Source: Mumia sp. zg.B17
Lineage (GTDB): Bacteria > Actinomycetota > Actinomycetes > Propionibacteriales > Nocardioidaceae
NCBI RefSeq assembly: GCF_019550915.1
Contig: NZ_JAHWCI010000009.1
Location: 62,001 to 126,000 of the forward strand
DNA: 64,000 nucleotides
Reading direction: 5' to 3'
Under the pieces are notes generated by a model that ran no database searches, was not told the origin of the DNA, and saw only the letters and a list, made by a program, of their open reading frames with translations. Positions 18,055 to 30,433 of the stretch are shown here, in pieces. Position numbers and translations under genes: made by a program. Within the stretch, counting starts at the first letter, position 1. Each line of letters begins with the position of its first letter.

Positions 18055-18821
18055 GACCGTTCCTGCTCCTCAGCATCCGCGCCGACGACGATGCCGCCGA
18101 CGAGGAGTACGCCGCGTTCCTCCGGTTCGGAGGGCTCACCGAGGAGACCCTGCACCGCGTCCGGATGGAGACGACGTCGCTCGACGGCGTGGCGATCGAC
18201 GACTACGCCGGCTTCATCCTCGGCGGCGGCCCGTTCAACGCCAGCGACCCTCCGGAGACCAAGTCGAGCGTCCAGCGCAGGGTCGAGGCGGAGCTGGCTG
18301 AGCTCCTCGACGACGTCGTCGACAAGGACGTGCCGTTCCTCGGCGCGTGCTACGGGATCGGGGTCCTCGGCACCCACCAGGGCGCGACCGTCGACCGACG
18401 GTTCGGGGAGCCGATCAGCAGCGTCCCGGTGACCCTGACCGAGGCGGGTCGCGACGATCCGGTCTTCGGTGCGCTGCCCGAGACCTTCACGGCGTTCGTC
18501 GGTCACAAGGAGGCCATCAGCACCCTGCCTCCGACGGCCGTCGTGCTGGCGTCGTCACCGCAGTGCCCGGTCCAGGCGTTCCGGGTGGGTCGGCACGTCT
18601 ACGCCACGCAGTTCCACCCCGAGCTCGACGTCGAAGGACTGTGCACCCGCATCACGACGTACCAGCACCACGGCTACTACGACCCTCCGGAGCACGACGC
18701 CCTCCAGGACATGGCACGAGCGAGCGTCGTGGTCGACCCGCCGACCGTCGTACGCCGCTTCGTGGCCGTGGCCCAGGAGCGCGAGCAGAGCCGGACCCCG
18801 GCCGGGGCACGGCGGCACTGA
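18051..18821 (+). CDS. Class I glutamine amidotransferase domain protein
   Basis: A 256-residue stand-alone class I glutamine amidotransferase. The nucleophile is Cys100 in FLGACYGIG and the catalytic His-Glu are in YATQFHPELD. GuaA/GATase1-like proteins release ammonia from glutamine for a partner synthetase, but no partner is encoded nearby; some actinobacterial members are annotated as GMP-synthase-like paralogues acting on gamma-glutamyl compounds. I start it at GTG 18051, which overlaps the SGNH hydrolase stop and places the domain at the N-terminus. The gene ends in front of a strong bidirectional hairpin. Confidence 0.88.
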   Translation: MRPFLLLSIRADDDAADEEYAAFLRFGGLTEETLHRVRMETTSLDGVAIDDYAGFILGGGPFNASDPPETKSSVQRRVEAELAELLDDVVDKDVPFLGACYGIGVLGTHQGATVDRRFGEPISSVPVTLTEAGRDDPVFGALPETFTAFVGHKEAISTLPPTAVVLASSPQCPVQAFRVGRHVYATQFHPELDVEGLCTRITTYQHHGYYDPPEHDALQDMARASVVVDPPTVVRRFVAVAQEREQSRTPAGARRH

Positions 18822-18827
18822 CAGACG

Positions 18828-18863
18828 CGTACGGCCCGACCGAAGCCTCGGTCGGGCCGTACG
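18828..18863. terminator. Bidirectional hairpin terminator
   Basis: A perfect 16-bp stem (CGTACGGCCCGACCGA with its complement) with an AGCC loop lies 6 bases after the amidotransferase stop and 12 bases past the 3' end of tRNA-Ala on the other strand. It can serve both converging transcripts. Confidence 0.8.
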
Positions 18864-18875
18864 TGTGTTCATGCG

Positions 18876-18948
18876 TGGAGCTGAGGGGACTCGAACCCCT
18901 AACCCCCTGCTTGCAAAGCAGGTGCGCTACCAATTGCGCCACAGCCCC
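18876..18948 (-). tRNA. tRNA-Ala (anticodon TGC)
   Basis: A 73-base cloverleaf on the minus strand: acceptor GGGGCTG pairing with CAGCTCC plus discriminator A, D arm GCGCAATTGGTAGCGC, anticodon arm with loop TTTGCAA (anticodon TGC, Ala) and T arm containing GGTTCGAGTCC. No encoded CCA end. It lies downstream of tRNA-Ile and the DLW-39 gene, as in other actinobacteria. Confidence 0.97.
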
Positions 18949-18980
18949 GGTGGCGCGGACGCCTCGCGTCCGGCAGCCGG

Positions 18981-19100
18981 TCAGACCTTGTCGGTGGCCT
19001 CGGCCCAGAGCTGCTGCTCGTTGCGGCCGGCCTTCTTCTTCCGGTTCACCACTGCGAAGAGACCTGCAGCGGCGACGGCGGCGATCACGAGCTTCTTCAT
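18981..19100 (-). CDS. DLW-39 family small protein
   Basis: A 39-codon gene between tRNA-Ile and tRNA-Ala. The product begins MKKLVIAAVAAAGLFAVV, a single hydrophobic helix, followed by the basic stretch NRKKKAGRNE and the conserved QLWAEATDKV end, where the aspartate/leucine/tryptophan-type motif that names the family is partly kept (LWAEATD). Length is exactly the 39 residues typical of the DLW-39 family, which occurs at this position between the ileT and alaT genes in actinobacteria. Function unknown. An AGAGGAGTG ribosome-site-like sequence precedes the ATG. It is probably a membrane-associated microprotein. Confidence 0.85.
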   Translation of the reverse strand: MKKLVIAAVAAAGLFAVVNRKKKAGRNEQQLWAEATDKV

Positions 19101-19127
19101 CAGACACTCCTCTGGGTGGGGGTCGAG

Positions 19128-19202
19128 TGGGCCTAACAGGACTTGAACCTGTGACCTCTTCCTTATCAGGGAAGCGCTCTAACCAAGCTGAGCTATAGGC
19201 CC
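19128..19202 (-). tRNA. tRNA-Ile (anticodon GAT)
   Basis: A 75-base cloverleaf on the minus strand: acceptor GGGCCTA pairing with TAGGCCC plus A, D arm AGCTCAGCTTGGTTAGAGCG, anticodon loop CTGATAA (GAT, Ile) and T arm with GGTTCAAGTCC. It is the first RNA gene of the ileT-DLW39-alaT group downstream of gyrA and DUF3566. Confidence 0.97.
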
Positions 19203-19289
19203 TCGGTCTCCGAAGCGGTGAACCGTCGGAGACTTTACCTGGTGGTCGGTCGCCGGCCAAAACCGGGGTCCGTCCGACCAGGCGTGCGA

Positions 19290-20372
19290 TCAGTCGTCCT
19301 CGGCGAGCGTCACCTCGAACCCCCCGAGCAGCTGCGCGGCGAGGTTGTAGAGGAACGCGCCGACGGTCGCGAGCGCGGTGATGAGAACGACGTCGATGGC
19401 CGCGATGAGGATCGTCAGACCGATGATGCGGCCGAACCCGACGTACTCACCGATGTCGAACGCGTCGGCGTTGTCGTTGAGCACGGTCGCGACGCTCGAG
19501 TTGATGGCGTCCCAGACACCTGCGGCGCCGAGCACGGCCCAGACAAGGGTGACGGCGACGACCGTGACGATGCCCAGCGCGATGGCCAGCGCGAAGGACA
19601 TCTTCATCACCGACCACGGGTCCACCCGGTGCACCCGCAGGCGTGCCTTGCGGGTCGGTCCGGTCGGCGCCTTCTTCGGCTCGCGCGGAGACTCCTCGTA
19701 CGGCTTGGGACGACGCTGCTTGCCCGCGGCGTCCGTGCTCGCGGGGACCCCGGAGACGGCGGTCTGCCGCGCGGTCGGTGCCTCGACGGTCGTGGTCTCG
19801 GACTCGGCGATCGATCCGGCAGTCGGCACGGGCGCCTTGGTCGCTGCCTGATTCGCTGACGGGGACGGCGTCGTCGGCCTCGTGACGCCGTCGGGCGTCG
19901 GCTTCGGCGCAGACGGCTGGGTGGTCGGGCCGGTCACGGTGGGTCCGCCCTGGGGGGCGGACTGCTGCGGACGCGGCTCAGGGCGTGACGTAGCTGTCGG
20001 TGCCTGCTGGGTCGGTGAAGGCTGAGCCGGTGCCTGCTGGGCCGGCGCGGGCTGCGGACGTCGTCCTGCCAGTGGCGGGCGCTGCGGCTGCATGCCCTGC
20101 CCCTGCCCCTGCCCGTTGCGGCTGGGCGCACCGGCCCCGTCGGGTGTGGTGGATGCCGGAGCAGCGGGCTTCGACGGAGAGGGAGGGGCGGGGGGAGGTG
20201 GACTGGACGCCGCCGGCGGCGTGCTGGCGGGCCGTGGCGCCTGGCTTCCCCCGTTCAGGCTTCCCGGCGTGGGCTGAGCGGGGCGCCGCGGACCGCCGTT
20301 GGCGGTGCCGCTCTCGGGCGCGCTCGGCCGCGGCCGCTGGGGAGCCGAAGGGTTCGGCTCGCGGTCCGTCAT
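19290..20372 (-). CDS. DUF3566 membrane protein with Pro-rich N-terminus
   Basis: A 360-residue protein immediately downstream of gyrA; its ATG overlaps the gyrA TGA (4 bases). The N-terminal two thirds (about 1-230) are low-complexity Pro/Ala/Gln/Ser. The C-terminal DUF3566 domain (about 240-360) holds two membrane helices (around 257-285 and 318-345), with the motif [17 protein letters not shown] just before the first. The gyrB-gyrA-DUF3566-tRNA-Ile order is conserved in actinobacteria; function is unknown, though in mycobacteria the homologue is reported to interact with division or elongation factors. The disordered region here is unusually long, so its length may vary between strains. 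Confidence 0.9.
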   Translation of the reverse strand: MTDREPNPSAPQRPRPSAPESGTANGGPRRPAQPTPGSLNGGSQAPRPASTPPAASSPPPPAPPSPSKPAAPASTTPDGAGAPSRNGQGQGQGMQPQRPPLAGRRPQPAPAQQAPAQPSPTQQAPTATSRPEPRPQQSAPQGGPTVTGPTTQPSAPKPTPDGVTRPTTPSPSANQAATKAPVPTAGSIAESETTTVEAPTARQTAVSGVPASTDAAGKQRRPKPYEESPREPKKAPTGPTRKARLRVHRVDPWSVMKMSFALAIALGIVTVVAVTLVWAVLGAAGVWDAINSSVATVLNDNADAFDIGEYVGFGRIIGLTILIAAIDVVLITALATVGAFLYNLAAQLLGGFEVTLAEDD

Positions 20373-22939
20373 GCTTCCTCCTGGGCGTCGGGGGTGCTGG
20401 TCACAGGCTCCGTTGCCTCGACCGGCTCCTCGGCGTCGGACTCCTCGACAGTATCCAACAGTGCGGTGTTCTCCTCGTTGCGAGTGAGGGCCACCACCTC
20501 GTCGTCGCCCCTCACCCCGACGAACTTCACGCCCATCGTGTCACGTCCTGTCCTCGTGACGTCAGCCACACGGGACCGGGTGACCTGTCCGCTGGCCTTG
20601 ATGGCGATGATCTCGTCGTCGTCATCGACCACCAGAGCGCCCACGAGGGAGCCGCGCTCGTCCTGGAGCTTCATGGCCTTGATGCCGAGCCCGCCCCGAC
20701 CCTGGAGGCGGTACTGCTCGACCGGGGTCTTCTTGGCGTAGCCCCCGTTGGTCGCCGTGAACACGAACTGCGCGCCCTCGTCGGTGCCCGAGCGGATGAC
20801 CGACATCGACAACAGCTCGTCGCTGTCGCGGAACTTCATGCCGGTGACACCCGACGTCGCGCGGCCCATCGGCCGCAGGGCTTCGTCGTCGGCGGTGAAC
20901 CGGATGGACTGCGCCCGCCGCGAGAAGAGCACCAGGTCGTCGTCGGGGCTCACCAGCTCGGCGCCGACGAGCTCGTCGTCGGGGTCACGGAAGTTGATGG
21001 CGATGACGCCGGCCTGCCGCGGGCTGTTGTAGTCGGCGAGCCGCGTCTTCTTGACCAGGCCGTGCTTGGTCGCGAGGACGAGGTACGGGGACTGGTCGTA
21101 GTCGCGGATCGCCAGCACCTGCGCGATCTGCTCGTCGGGCTGGAACTGGAGGAGCCCGGCGACGTGCCCGCCCTTGGCGTCCCGTCCGGCCTCCGGGAGC
21201 TGGTAGGCCTTGGCCCGGTAGACGCGACCCGCGGTGGTGAAGAACAGGATCCACTGGTGGGTCGTGGTCGAGAAGAGGTGGTCGACGACATCGTCGCCGC
21301 GGAGCGTCGCGCCGCGGACGCCCTTGCCGCCGCGCTTCTGGACGCGGTAGAGGTCGGTCTTGGTCCGCTTCACGTAGCCGCCGCGCGTGATCGTGACGAC
21401 GACGTCCTCGTCAGGGATCAGGTCTTCGACCGACAGGTCGCCGTCGGCGGGGATGATGCGGCTACGGCGCTCGTCGCCGTACTTGTCGACGATGGCCGTG
21501 AGCTCCTCGGCCACGATGGAACGCTGACGAAGGACGTTGGCGAGGATGTCCTTGTAGTCGGCGATCTCGGCCTCGATCTCGGCGAGCTCGTCGATGATCT
21601 TCTGGCGCTCGAGGGCCGCCAGCCGGCGCAGCTGCATGTCGAGGATGGCGCGAGCCTGGATGTCGTCGATGTCGAGCAGGCCGATCAGGCCGGCGCTGGC
21701 GTCCTCGGTGGTCTGGCTGGCACGGATCAGCGCGATGACCTCGTCGAGCATGTCGAGCGCCTTGCCCAGGCCACGAAGGACGTGGGCACGCTCCTCGGCC
21801 TTGCGGAGGAGGTACTCGGTGCGCCGCCGGATGACCTCGACCTGGTGGTCGATCCAGTTGCTGATGAACTGGTCGAGGGTCAGCGTGCGCGGCACCTCGT
21901 CGACCAGCGCGAGCATGTTGGCGGAGAAGTTGCTCTGCAGCTCCGTGTGCTTGTAGAGGTTGTTGAGCACCACCCGGGCGACCGCGTCACGACGGAGCTC
22001 GATGACCAGTCGGCGCCCGACCCGCGAGCTCGACTCGTCACGGACGTCGGAGATGCCTTGCACACGGCCCGAGTTCACGAGCTCGGCGATCTTGGTGAGC
22101 AGGTTGTCGGGGTTGACCTGGTAGGGGAGCTCCTTGACGACCAGGGAGATCTTGCCCTTGGAGTCCTCTTCGATGTCGACCACAGCCCGCATCGGGACCG
22201 ACCCGCGACCGGTGCGATAGACGTCCTCGATGCCCTTGGTGCCGACGATCATCGCGTGCGTGGGAAAGTCGGGGCCCTTGATGCGCTCCATCAGCGCCTC
22301 GAGGAGCTCCTCGCGCGTCGCGTCCGGGTGCTCGAGAGCCCAGATCGCACCCGCCGCCACCTCGCGCAGGTTGTGCGGTGGGATGTTGGTCGCCATGCCG
22401 ACCGCGATCCCGGCCGACCCGTTGACGAGCAGGTTGGGGATCCGCGCCGGAAGGACCGTCGGCTCGAGCGAGCGCCCGTCGTAGTTGGGCGTGAAGTCGA
22501 CGGTCTCCTTCTCGATGTCGCGCACCATCTCCATCGCGATCGGCGCCAGCCGGCACTCGGTGTAGCGCATCGCCGCGGCGTCGTCGTTGCCCGGCGACCC
22601 GAAGTTGCCCTGGCCGGCGACCATCGGATAGCGCAGCACCCACGGCTGGGCCAGGCGTACGAGGGTGTCGTAGATCGCGGTGTCACCGTGCGGGTGGTAC
22701 TGACCCATGACGTCGCCGACGATGCGCGAGCACTTGCTGAAGCCCCGGTCGGGACGGTATCCGCCGTCGTACATCGCGTAGAGCACGCGCCGGTGCACCG
22801 GCTTGAGGCCGTCCCGGACGTCGGGCAGCGCACGAGCGACGATGACGCTCATGGCGTAGTCGATGTAGGACCGCTGCATCTCGGTCTGCAGCTCGACGCG
22901 CTCGATCCGCTCCGGCGGCGGCGTGGGTGTCTCTGTCAC
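20369..22939 (-). CDS. gyrA: DNA gyrase subunit A
   Basis: An 856-residue type II topoisomerase subunit that breaks and rejoins DNA. The catalytic tyrosine is Tyr126 in AAAMRYTE. The quinolone-contact region reads [10 protein letters not shown] (84-91), with Thr87 at the position of E. coli Ser83 and Asp91 at Asp87. The C-terminal domain carries six beta-pinwheel blades, including the GyrA-box-like stretch [10 protein letters not shown] at about 550. It starts with GTG 22939 (MTETPTPPP), 63 bases downstream of gyrB, with a parS-like site in the gap. It ends in an acidic tail ([12 protein letters not shown]). Confidence 0.98.
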   Translation of the reverse strand: MTETPTPPPERIERVELQTEMQRSYIDYAMSVIVARALPDVRDGLKPVHRRVLYAMYDGGYRPDRGFSKCSRIVGDVMGQYHPHGDTAIYDTLVRLAQPWVLRYPMVAGQGNFGSPGNDDAAAMRYTECRLAPIAMEMVRDIEKETVDFTPNYDGRSLEPTVLPARIPNLLVNGSAGIAVGMATNIPPHNLREVAAGAIWALEHPDATREELLEALMERIKGPDFPTHAMIVGTKGIEDVYRTGRGSVPMRAVVDIEEDSKGKISLVVKELPYQVNPDNLLTKIAELVNSGRVQGISDVRDESSSRVGRRLVIELRRDAVARVVLNNLYKHTELQSNFSANMLALVDEVPRTLTLDQFISNWIDHQVEVIRRRTEYLLRKAEERAHVLRGLGKALDMLDEVIALIRASQTTEDASAGLIGLLDIDDIQARAILDMQLRRLAALERQKIIDELAEIEAEIADYKDILANVLRQRSIVAEELTAIVDKYGDERRSRIIPADGDLSVEDLIPDEDVVVTITRGGYVKRTKTDLYRVQKRGGKGVRGATLRGDDVVDHLFSTTTHQWILFFTTAGRVYRAKAYQLPEAGRDAKGGHVAGLLQFQPDEQIAQVLAIRDYDQSPYLVLATKHGLVKKTRLADYNSPRQAGVIAINFRDPDDELVGAELVSPDDDLVLFSRRAQSIRFTADDEALRPMGRATSGVTGMKFRDSDELLSMSVIRSGTDEGAQFVFTATNGGYAKKTPVEQYRLQGRGGLGIKAMKLQDERGSLVGALVVDDDDEIIAIKASGQVTRSRVADVTRTGRDTMGVKFVGVRGDDEVVALTRNEENTALLDTVEESDAEEPVEATEPVTSTPDAQEEA

Positions 22940-22969
22940 GAAAGCGTTCCTTCGTACGGGTCAGTCTGT

Positions 22970-22985
22970 GGATTCACGTGAAACG
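22970..22985. other. parS-like site between gyrB and gyrA
   Basis: The sequence GGATTCACGTGAAACG matches the parS 14-base core GTTTCACGTGAAAC at 13 of 14 positions and keeps the TTCACGTGAA centre. It lies in the 62-base gap between gyrB and gyrA, 12 kb from the three sites near parAB. ParB binding is inferred. Confidence 0.6.
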
Positions 22986-23001
22986 GTGGCGGCGGCGCCG
23001 C

Positions 23002-25389
<2,388 letters not shown>

Positions 25390-26241
25390 ATGGCATCGCC
25401 GACGATCTCGCGTGCCCCTTCTGCAGGGCGCGCACCAGGGCGCGCGAAGACGGTCGCCGCCGCTCTCTGCCTGCTCACGCTCTCGTTCGGCGCCCTCGTC
25501 GTCACCGTGTCCTATCTCCTCGACGCCCGCGAGGGCCAGCGCGTTGACCAGGCGGCGATGGACGCCGTCTACGCCCGTCGCGACGCCCTCGACCAGCTCC
25601 TCTCCGTGCTGGGATACCTGTCGATCGGCACGATGGCGACGGCCATCGTGGTGCTCGTCTCGATGGCCGCGCTGAGGCAGCGGTTCGCCGCGGCCGTGGG
25701 GGCCGTCGCCGTCGTGGCAGCTGCCAACATCACGACCCAGGTGCTCAAGCGGGTCGTTCTCGACCGCCCGGACCACGGCTACGGATGGCACGTGAACAGC
25801 CTGCCGAGCGGCCACACCACAGCCGCGGTCTCGCTGGTGGTAGCCGCTTTGCTCGTCGCACCGCTGGCCCTCCGTGGGCTCGTCGTGCTCGTCGGCACCG
25901 GAGCGATCGTCCTCACCGGGGTCTCCACCGTGGTCGCCGGCTGGCACCGGCCCTCCGACGTGCTCGCGGCGCTGGCTGTCGGTCTGTTCTGGGGGGCGGC
26001 GGTCGTTCTCGTGCTGGCGCTGCGCAGGGCCGGGCCGTCGTCGGGGACGACCGTCGGCTCGCTGTTCTTCGCGCTGGTCGGGGCGGCCGTGGCGGGCGCC
26101 GTCCTCCTCGGCCTCGGCGTGCGCCCGTACGGCGGCTGGTCGGGCGTCGCTCCGGCCGCGCTCGTGATGGCGCTGATCGGCGTCGCGACGGCCTTGTCGA
26201 TCGCCGTCTTCGCCAGGATCTCGTCGGTCTTCGCCCGCTGA
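25390..26241 (+). CDS. PAP2-family membrane phosphatase
   Basis: A 283-residue membrane protein with about six helices and the full PAP2 phosphatase signature: KRVVLDRP (KxxxxxxRP-type), PSGHTTAAV and GWHRPSDVL, the last two supplying the catalytic histidines. Members dephosphorylate lipid phosphates such as phosphatidic acid or undecaprenyl pyrophosphate; which one applies here is unknown. It lies on the plus strand between gyrB and dciA, against the direction of the surrounding replication genes, and converges on dciA with a 4-base gap. This looks like an insertion into an otherwise conserved leftward block. Confidence 0.92.
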   Translation: MASPTISRAPSAGRAPGRAKTVAAALCLLTLSFGALVVTVSYLLDAREGQRVDQAAMDAVYARRDALDQLLSVLGYLSIGTMATAIVVLVSMAALRQRFAAAVGAVAVVAAANITTQVLKRVVLDRPDHGYGWHVNSLPSGHTTAAVSLVVAALLVAPLALRGLVVLVGTGAIVLTGVSTVVAGWHRPSDVLAALAVGLFWGAAVVLVLALRRAGPSSGTTVGSLFFALVGAAVAGAVLLGLGVRPYGGWSGVAPAALVMALIGVATALSIAVFARISSVFAR

Positions 26242-26245
26242 GGCC

Positions 26246-26812
26246 TCACCCGTACGTGTCGCGCGGGCCGCGCCCGCGGACCCGCAGCGCGCCCTTGCCC
26301 CAGCTCGGTCCCTGCGGACCGCGGACGTTGATGCGGACGACGGTGCCGTGCCCGAGGCGCTCGTTGAGCCTGCCCACGACGTTCGGGGCGAGCAGCCGCA
26401 GCTGTGTCGCCCACGCCGTCGAGTCGGCCTGGACCCAGAGCTGGCCGTCCTCGTACCGGTCGGGGCGACAGTGCTCGGCGATCTCCGCACCGACGATCTC
26501 CGCCCACCGTCCGAACAGCCCGTGGACGGCGACCTCGGTGTCCCACCCGTGCTCGCTGACCAACCGGTCGAGGGTCGACTCGAGCAGCTGAGGGTCCCGG
26601 TCGTCGGGGTGCGCACCCGACGCGCTCGGCGGGCGACGCGGCCGGCGGCGTGGACCTCCGCGGCCGCCTCGCGGTGCTGCGGGGCCGACGGAACGGTAGG
26701 CGCGCGCGATGCTCCGGGCCAGCTCGATGCCGTCGGCCTGGTGCTCCTCGCCGCCCGGCGTCTCGGCACCGCCACCCGTGGCGGTGCGCTCCGCCTCGTC
26801 GTCGTCAGCCAT
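26246..26812 (-). CDS. dciA: DciA-like replication protein (DUF721)
   Basis: A 188-residue protein with a disordered, charged N-terminus (about 1-75, acidic then Arg/Pro-rich) and a C-terminal DUF721 KH-like domain (about 85-170: [36 protein letters not shown], then [19 protein letters not shown]). DciA is the ancestral loader or recruiter of the DnaB replicative helicase in bacteria lacking DnaC. ATG 26812 overlaps the recF stop by 8 bases, so the two are coupled. The position after recF is the standard actinobacterial location. Confidence 0.9.
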   Translation of the reverse strand: MADDDEAERTATGGGAETPGGEEHQADGIELARSIARAYRSVGPAAPRGGRGGPRRRPRRPPSASGAHPDDRDPQLLESTLDRLVSEHGWDTEVAVHGLFGRWAEIVGAEIAEHCRPDRYEDGQLWVQADSTAWATQLRLLAPNVVGRLNERLGHGTVVRINVRGPQGPSWGKGALRVRGRGPRDTYG

Positions 26813-27947
26813 CCGTCGTCCCCTCCACCGGAACCACCTTGCCCGACGCCACCTCGTAGCGATGCCCACGCAGGCCCACCGGCACGTCGTCGGCGACGGC
26901 CGCCGTCACCAGCACCTGCTCGGCACCGGTGACCCGTGCCGCGAGATGAGAGCGCCGGTCGCGGTCGAGCTCGGCGAACACGTCGTCGAGGATCAGGATC
27001 GGATCGTCGCCGTCGGCGCGCAACAGGTCGTACGACGCGAGGCGCAGCGCGAGGGCGTACGACCACGACTCCCCGTGGCTGGCGTATCCCTTCGCCGGCA
27101 GGTCGCCCAGCGACAGCACGACGTCGTCGCGGTGGGGTCCGACCAGGCTCACACCGCGCTCGATCTCGTCGCGTCGCCGCTCGCGCATCTGCTCCGACAT
27201 GGCGACCCGCAGCACCTCACGGTCGCGGGTGTCCGGCAGCTCGAAGGACGGCTTGTACGCGGCGGCCGCGGTCGTACGCTCGGCCGCGGCCGACGCGGCG
27301 ACGTCGCGGTAGGCCTCTCCCAGGTATGGAGCCAGCTCGTCGAGCAGGGCGAGGCGAGCGGCGAGGAGCTCACCGCCGTACGTCGCGAGCTGGTCGTCCC
27401 AGACGTCGAGCGTCTCGAGACCGCGGCCGTGTCCGGAACGGCGCGCGCTCTTGAGCAGGGAGTTGCGCTGGCGCAGCGCGCGGTCGTAGTCGGCCCGCAC
27501 CCCGGCGAAGCGCGGCGATCGGAGCACGAGGAGCGCGTCGAGGAACTGCCGCCGGTCGCTCGGGTCTCCTTTGACCAGGCGGAGGTCCTCAGGGGAGAAG
27601 ACCACCGAGCGGAGCCAGCCGAGGAGGTCGCGTGGGCGAGGGAGGGGACCGCGGTTGACGCGAGCCCGGTTGGAGCGGCCCGGGGTGATCTCGATCTCGA
27701 GGAGAGCCGACCGGTCGTCCCGGACGACCGACGCTCGCACGACCGCGCGCTCGGCGCCGACACGGACCAACGGAGCGTCGGCGGCGACGCGGTGAGAGCC
27801 GAGCGTCGCCAGATAGTCGATGGCCTCGACCAGGTTGGTCTTGCCCTGTCCGTTGGCGCCGATGAACGCGCTGGCACCGGGTTCGAGAGGGAGCTCGAGC
27901 TCGGGGTAGGAGCGGAAGTCGTGGAGCGAGAGGTGGGTGACGTGCAC
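26805..27947 (-). CDS. recF: DNA replication and repair protein RecF
   Basis: A 380-residue SMC/ABC-like ATPase that promotes RecA loading at gaps with RecO and RecR. Walker A is GANGQGKTN (30-38); the ABC signature region and Walker B are visible as [20 protein letters not shown] and [14 protein letters not shown] start at GTG 27947 ([14 protein letters not shown]) because it lies 11 bases past the gnd stop and the conserved LxLxxFRSY opening follows at once. It is cotranscribed downstream of dnaN and gnd and overlaps dciA. Confidence 0.95.
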   Translation of the reverse strand: MHVTHLSLHDFRSYPELELPLEPGASAFIGANGQGKTNLVEAIDYLATLGSHRVAADAPLVRVGAERAVVRASVVRDDRSALLEIEITPGRSNRARVNRGPLPRPRDLLGWLRSVVFSPEDLRLVKGDPSDRRQFLDALLVLRSPRFAGVRADYDRALRQRNSLLKSARRSGHGRGLETLDVWDDQLATYGGELLAARLALLDELAPYLGEAYRDVAASAAAERTTAAAAYKPSFELPDTRDREVLRVAMSEQMRERRRDEIERGVSLVGPHRDDVVLSLGDLPAKGYASHGESWSYALALRLASYDLLRADGDDPILILDDVFAELDRDRRSHLAARVTGAEQVLVTAAVADDVPVGLRGHRYEVASGKVVPVEGTTDG

Positions 27948-27958
27948 AGTGTGGCCGG

Positions 27959-28834
27959 CTACTCCGACTTCACCGCGTGTCCGCCGAACTGGTTGCGCAT
28001 CGCGGCGACCGCCTTCATCGAAGGGGAGTCGTCCTGTCGCGAGACGAACCGTGCGAACAACGAGGCGGCGATCGCCGGCGTCGGCACCGCGTTGTCGATG
28101 GCGGCCTCGACGGTCCAGCGTCCCTCGCCGGAGTCCTCGGCGTAGCCACGGATGTTGGTGAGACCGGGGTCGTCCTCCAACGCCTTGACGAGCAGGTCGA
28201 GCAGCCACGAGCGGACCACCGTCCCCTCGCGCCACGACGCGAACACCTCGGTGACGTCCTCGACGAGGTCGACCTTGTCGAGCAGCTCGTAGCCCTCGGC
28301 GTAGGCCTGCATCATCGCGTACTCGATGCCGTTGTGGACCATCTTGGCGAAGTGGCCGGCGCCCACACCGCCGGCGCGGACGTAGCCCGTGGTGGGGCTC
28401 GGCCGCAGCGCCTCGAAGGCCGGTGCCACCTTGGCGATGTCGTCGGGAGAGCCGCCGACCATGAGGGCGTACCCCTCCTCGAGACCCCACACCCCGCCGC
28501 TCACGCCACAGTCGACGAAGCCGATCCCCTTCTCGGCCAGCTCCGCAGCGTGGCGGAGGTCGTCGGTCCAGCGGGAGTTGCCACCGTCGACGACCACGTC
28601 GCCCTCGCCGAGCAGGTCGCGGAGCTGAGCGACCGTCTCGTGCGTCGGGTCGCCCGCGGGGACCATGACCCAGACCACCCGCGGCGACGCCAGGGCGTCG
28701 ACGAGCGCGCCCAGCGAGGCGACGTCACCGAGCTGCGGGTTGCGGTCGTACCCGACGACCTCGATCCCAGACCGGCGCATGCGCTCACGCATGTTGCCAC
28801 CCATCTTGCCGAGACCGACCAGTCCGATGTCCAT
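27959..28834 (-). CDS. gnd: 6-phosphogluconate dehydrogenase, decarboxylating (short form)
   Basis: A 291-residue NAD(P)-binding enzyme that oxidises and decarboxylates 6-phosphogluconate to ribulose 5-phosphate. The nucleotide-binding motif is [24 protein letters not shown], the substrate loop [10 protein letters not shown] and the catalytic [13 protein letters not shown] are present. At about 290 residues it is the short class (YqeC-like), shorter than the 470-residue classical enzyme. A gnd gene between dnaN and recF is a known feature of actinobacterial origin regions, though metabolically unrelated to its neighbours. Confidence 0.93.
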   Translation of the reverse strand: MDIGLVGLGKMGGNMRERMRRSGIEVVGYDRNPQLGDVASLGALVDALASPRVVWVMVPAGDPTHETVAQLRDLLGEGDVVVDGGNSRWTDDLRHAAELAEKGIGFVDCGVSGGVWGLEEGYALMVGGSPDDIAKVAPAFEALRPSPTTGYVRAGGVGAGHFAKMVHNGIEYAMMQAYAEGYELLDKVDLVEDVTEVFASWREGTVVRSWLLDLLVKALEDDPGLTNIRGYAEDSGEGRWTVEAAIDNAVPTPAIAASLFARFVSRQDDSPSMKAVAAMRNQFGGHAVKSE

Positions 28835-28892
28835 GGCACTCCTTGGAGTCGTGTCGAGCGGGATCCTGCGGAGAAGGGGTCCGTGGAGGCGA

Positions 28893-30035
28893 TCAGCCAG
28901 GCAGGCGCATCGGCATGATGAGGTACCTGAAGGACATGTTGGGCTCCCCGCCCAGCTCCTGCACGCCGGCGAGCGTCGCGGGGCGGCTGGCCTGGGTGAA
29001 GGCCAGGTGGACGGCGGGCTCGGTCATCACCAGGAGTCCCTCGAGCAGGAACGTCGGGTTGAAGCCGACCACGATGTCGTCGCCCTCCACCCGCGCCTCG
29101 AGCGTCTCCTGTGCCTGAGCGTCGTCGCCGCTGCCCGACTCGAGCAGGACCTGGTTGTCGGAGAACGTCAACCGGACCGGCGTGTTGCGCTCGGCGACCA
29201 GCGACACGCGGCGGACGGCGTCGATGAGCTCCTGGCGGTCGACGAAGGCGACCGTCTGAGCATTGGCAGCGAACAGCTGGCGGACCTTGGGGAACTCGCC
29301 CTCGAGCATCCGGGTGGTGGTGCGTCGTGTGCCGGAGATCGTCGAGCCCTCGAACCCGATGAGGCCGGGGCCCTGCTCTCCGGTCGCGACCGCCATCGTC
29401 AGCTCGCCGCCGGAGGTGAACGACTTCGCGATGTCGGAGAGCGAGCGGGCCGGCACCACCGCGGTCGCGGAGGTGTCGGGGTTCTCCGGGAACCATGAGA
29501 GCTCGCGGAGGCTGGCTCGGAAGCGGTCGGTCGCGAGCAGCGAGATCGACGAGCCCTCGAGCTCGATCCGGACGCCGGTGAGGAGCTGGAGGACGTCGTC
29601 GCGGCCGGCCGCGGCGACGGCCTGTGCGACGGCGGTCGCGAAGTCGTCCGAGCTGACCGTGCCCGACGACGTCGGCATCGCAGGAAGCTGCGGGTAGTCC
29701 TCCACCGGCATCGTCTGGAGGCTGAAACGGCTGCTGCCGCACACGACCGAGACCTTCGTGCCATCGACCGCCACGTCGACGGGACGCGACGGCAGGGACT
29801 TGCAGATGTCGGCGAGGAGCCGACCGGAGACCAGGGCGCGTCCGTCGTCGGCGACGTCCGCGTCGACGGTCGAGCGGGCCGAGGTCTCGTAGTCGAATCC
29901 CGACAGCGCGATGCCGCCGTCGGTGCTCTCGACCATGATCCCGGCGAGCACCGGGACGGTCGGACGAGTCGGCAGGCTCCGTGCCGTCCAGGCCACTGCG
30001 TCGGCCAAGGCGTCGCGGTCGATGCGGAACTTCAC
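28893..30035 (-). CDS. dnaN: DNA polymerase III beta sliding clamp
   Basis: A 380-residue ring-forming processivity clamp with three similar folds. The N-terminal start VKFRIDRDALADAVAWTAR and the C-terminal end SFRYLIMPMRLPG are typical. GTG 30035 is preceded by GGAGG at nine bases; the open frame extends upstream into the origin without conserved residues. The clamp tethers polymerase III and also recruits repair proteins. It is leftward, first of dnaN-gnd-recF-dciA, and its upstream region is the dnaA-dnaN part of oriC. Confidence 0.97.
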   Translation of the reverse strand: MKFRIDRDALADAVAWTARSLPTRPTVPVLAGIMVESTDGGIALSGFDYETSARSTVDADVADDGRALVSGRLLADICKSLPSRPVDVAVDGTKVSVVCGSSRFSLQTMPVEDYPQLPAMPTSSGTVSSDDFATAVAQAVAAAGRDDVLQLLTGVRIELEGSSISLLATDRFRASLRELSWFPENPDTSATAVVPARSLSDIAKSFTSGGELTMAVATGEQGPGLIGFEGSTISGTRRTTTRMLEGEFPKVRQLFAANAQTVAFVDRQELIDAVRRVSLVAERNTPVRLTFSDNQVLLESGSGDDAQAQETLEARVEGDDIVVGFNPTFLLEGLLVMTEPAVHLAFTQASRPATLAGVQELGGEPNMSFRYLIMPMRLPG

Positions 30036-30433
30036 AGCGATGTGCCTCCGGACGGGTGGGTCGGCCGCGACTGCGGCCGGGGAATGACATGTTTCCTGGA
30101 ATCCTGCCACGGCTCCGGCTCGGGCGACTACTCAGGGATCTTGTGATTCGTCATCCCCAGGTCTGGGCTGTGGATGACTTCGAACGAACGAGGGGAGATT
30201 GTTCTTCTCGTGTTAGTCGTAGGGGGTGTGCACAACGTGGACAACTGTCATCCCTGCAGGTCAGCAGCGAGGTTGGCCTGCGCGGACGTTGTGGACGACG
30301 GCCGCGCGAGCTGTGCGGGCCCGTGGACGATGGTTGAGGGATCCCCAGGTCGCACACCGCTCACGTGCCGCCTGTGGACAGAACAACGGGTTTATCCCCA
30401 GGGGTATCCCCAGATGTGGGTACTGGAAATAAC
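30036..30433. other. Chromosome origin oriC, dnaA-dnaN intergenic part
   Basis: The gap contains no gene and a cluster of DnaA-box-like 9-mers (actinobacterial consensus TTGTCCACA or TTATCCACA, either strand). They are TGTGGATGA at 30169-30177, TGTGCACAA at 30227-30235, CGTGGACAA at 30236-30244, TGTGGACGA at 30290-30298, CGTGGACGA at 30322-30330, TGTGGACAG at 30373-30381, TTATCCCCA at 30392-30400 and GTATCCCCA at 30404-30412. None is perfect; most differ at one position. Locally AT-richer stretches occur near 30181-30215 and 30421-30440. The position between dnaA and dnaN matches the functional origin of Streptomyces and Mycobacterium. Confidence 0.85.

Noticed and set aside
20000-22981. Plus-strand open frame of about 990 codons opposite gyrA
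   Set aside because: Antisense shadow of gyrA and DUF3566 with no recognisable domain.
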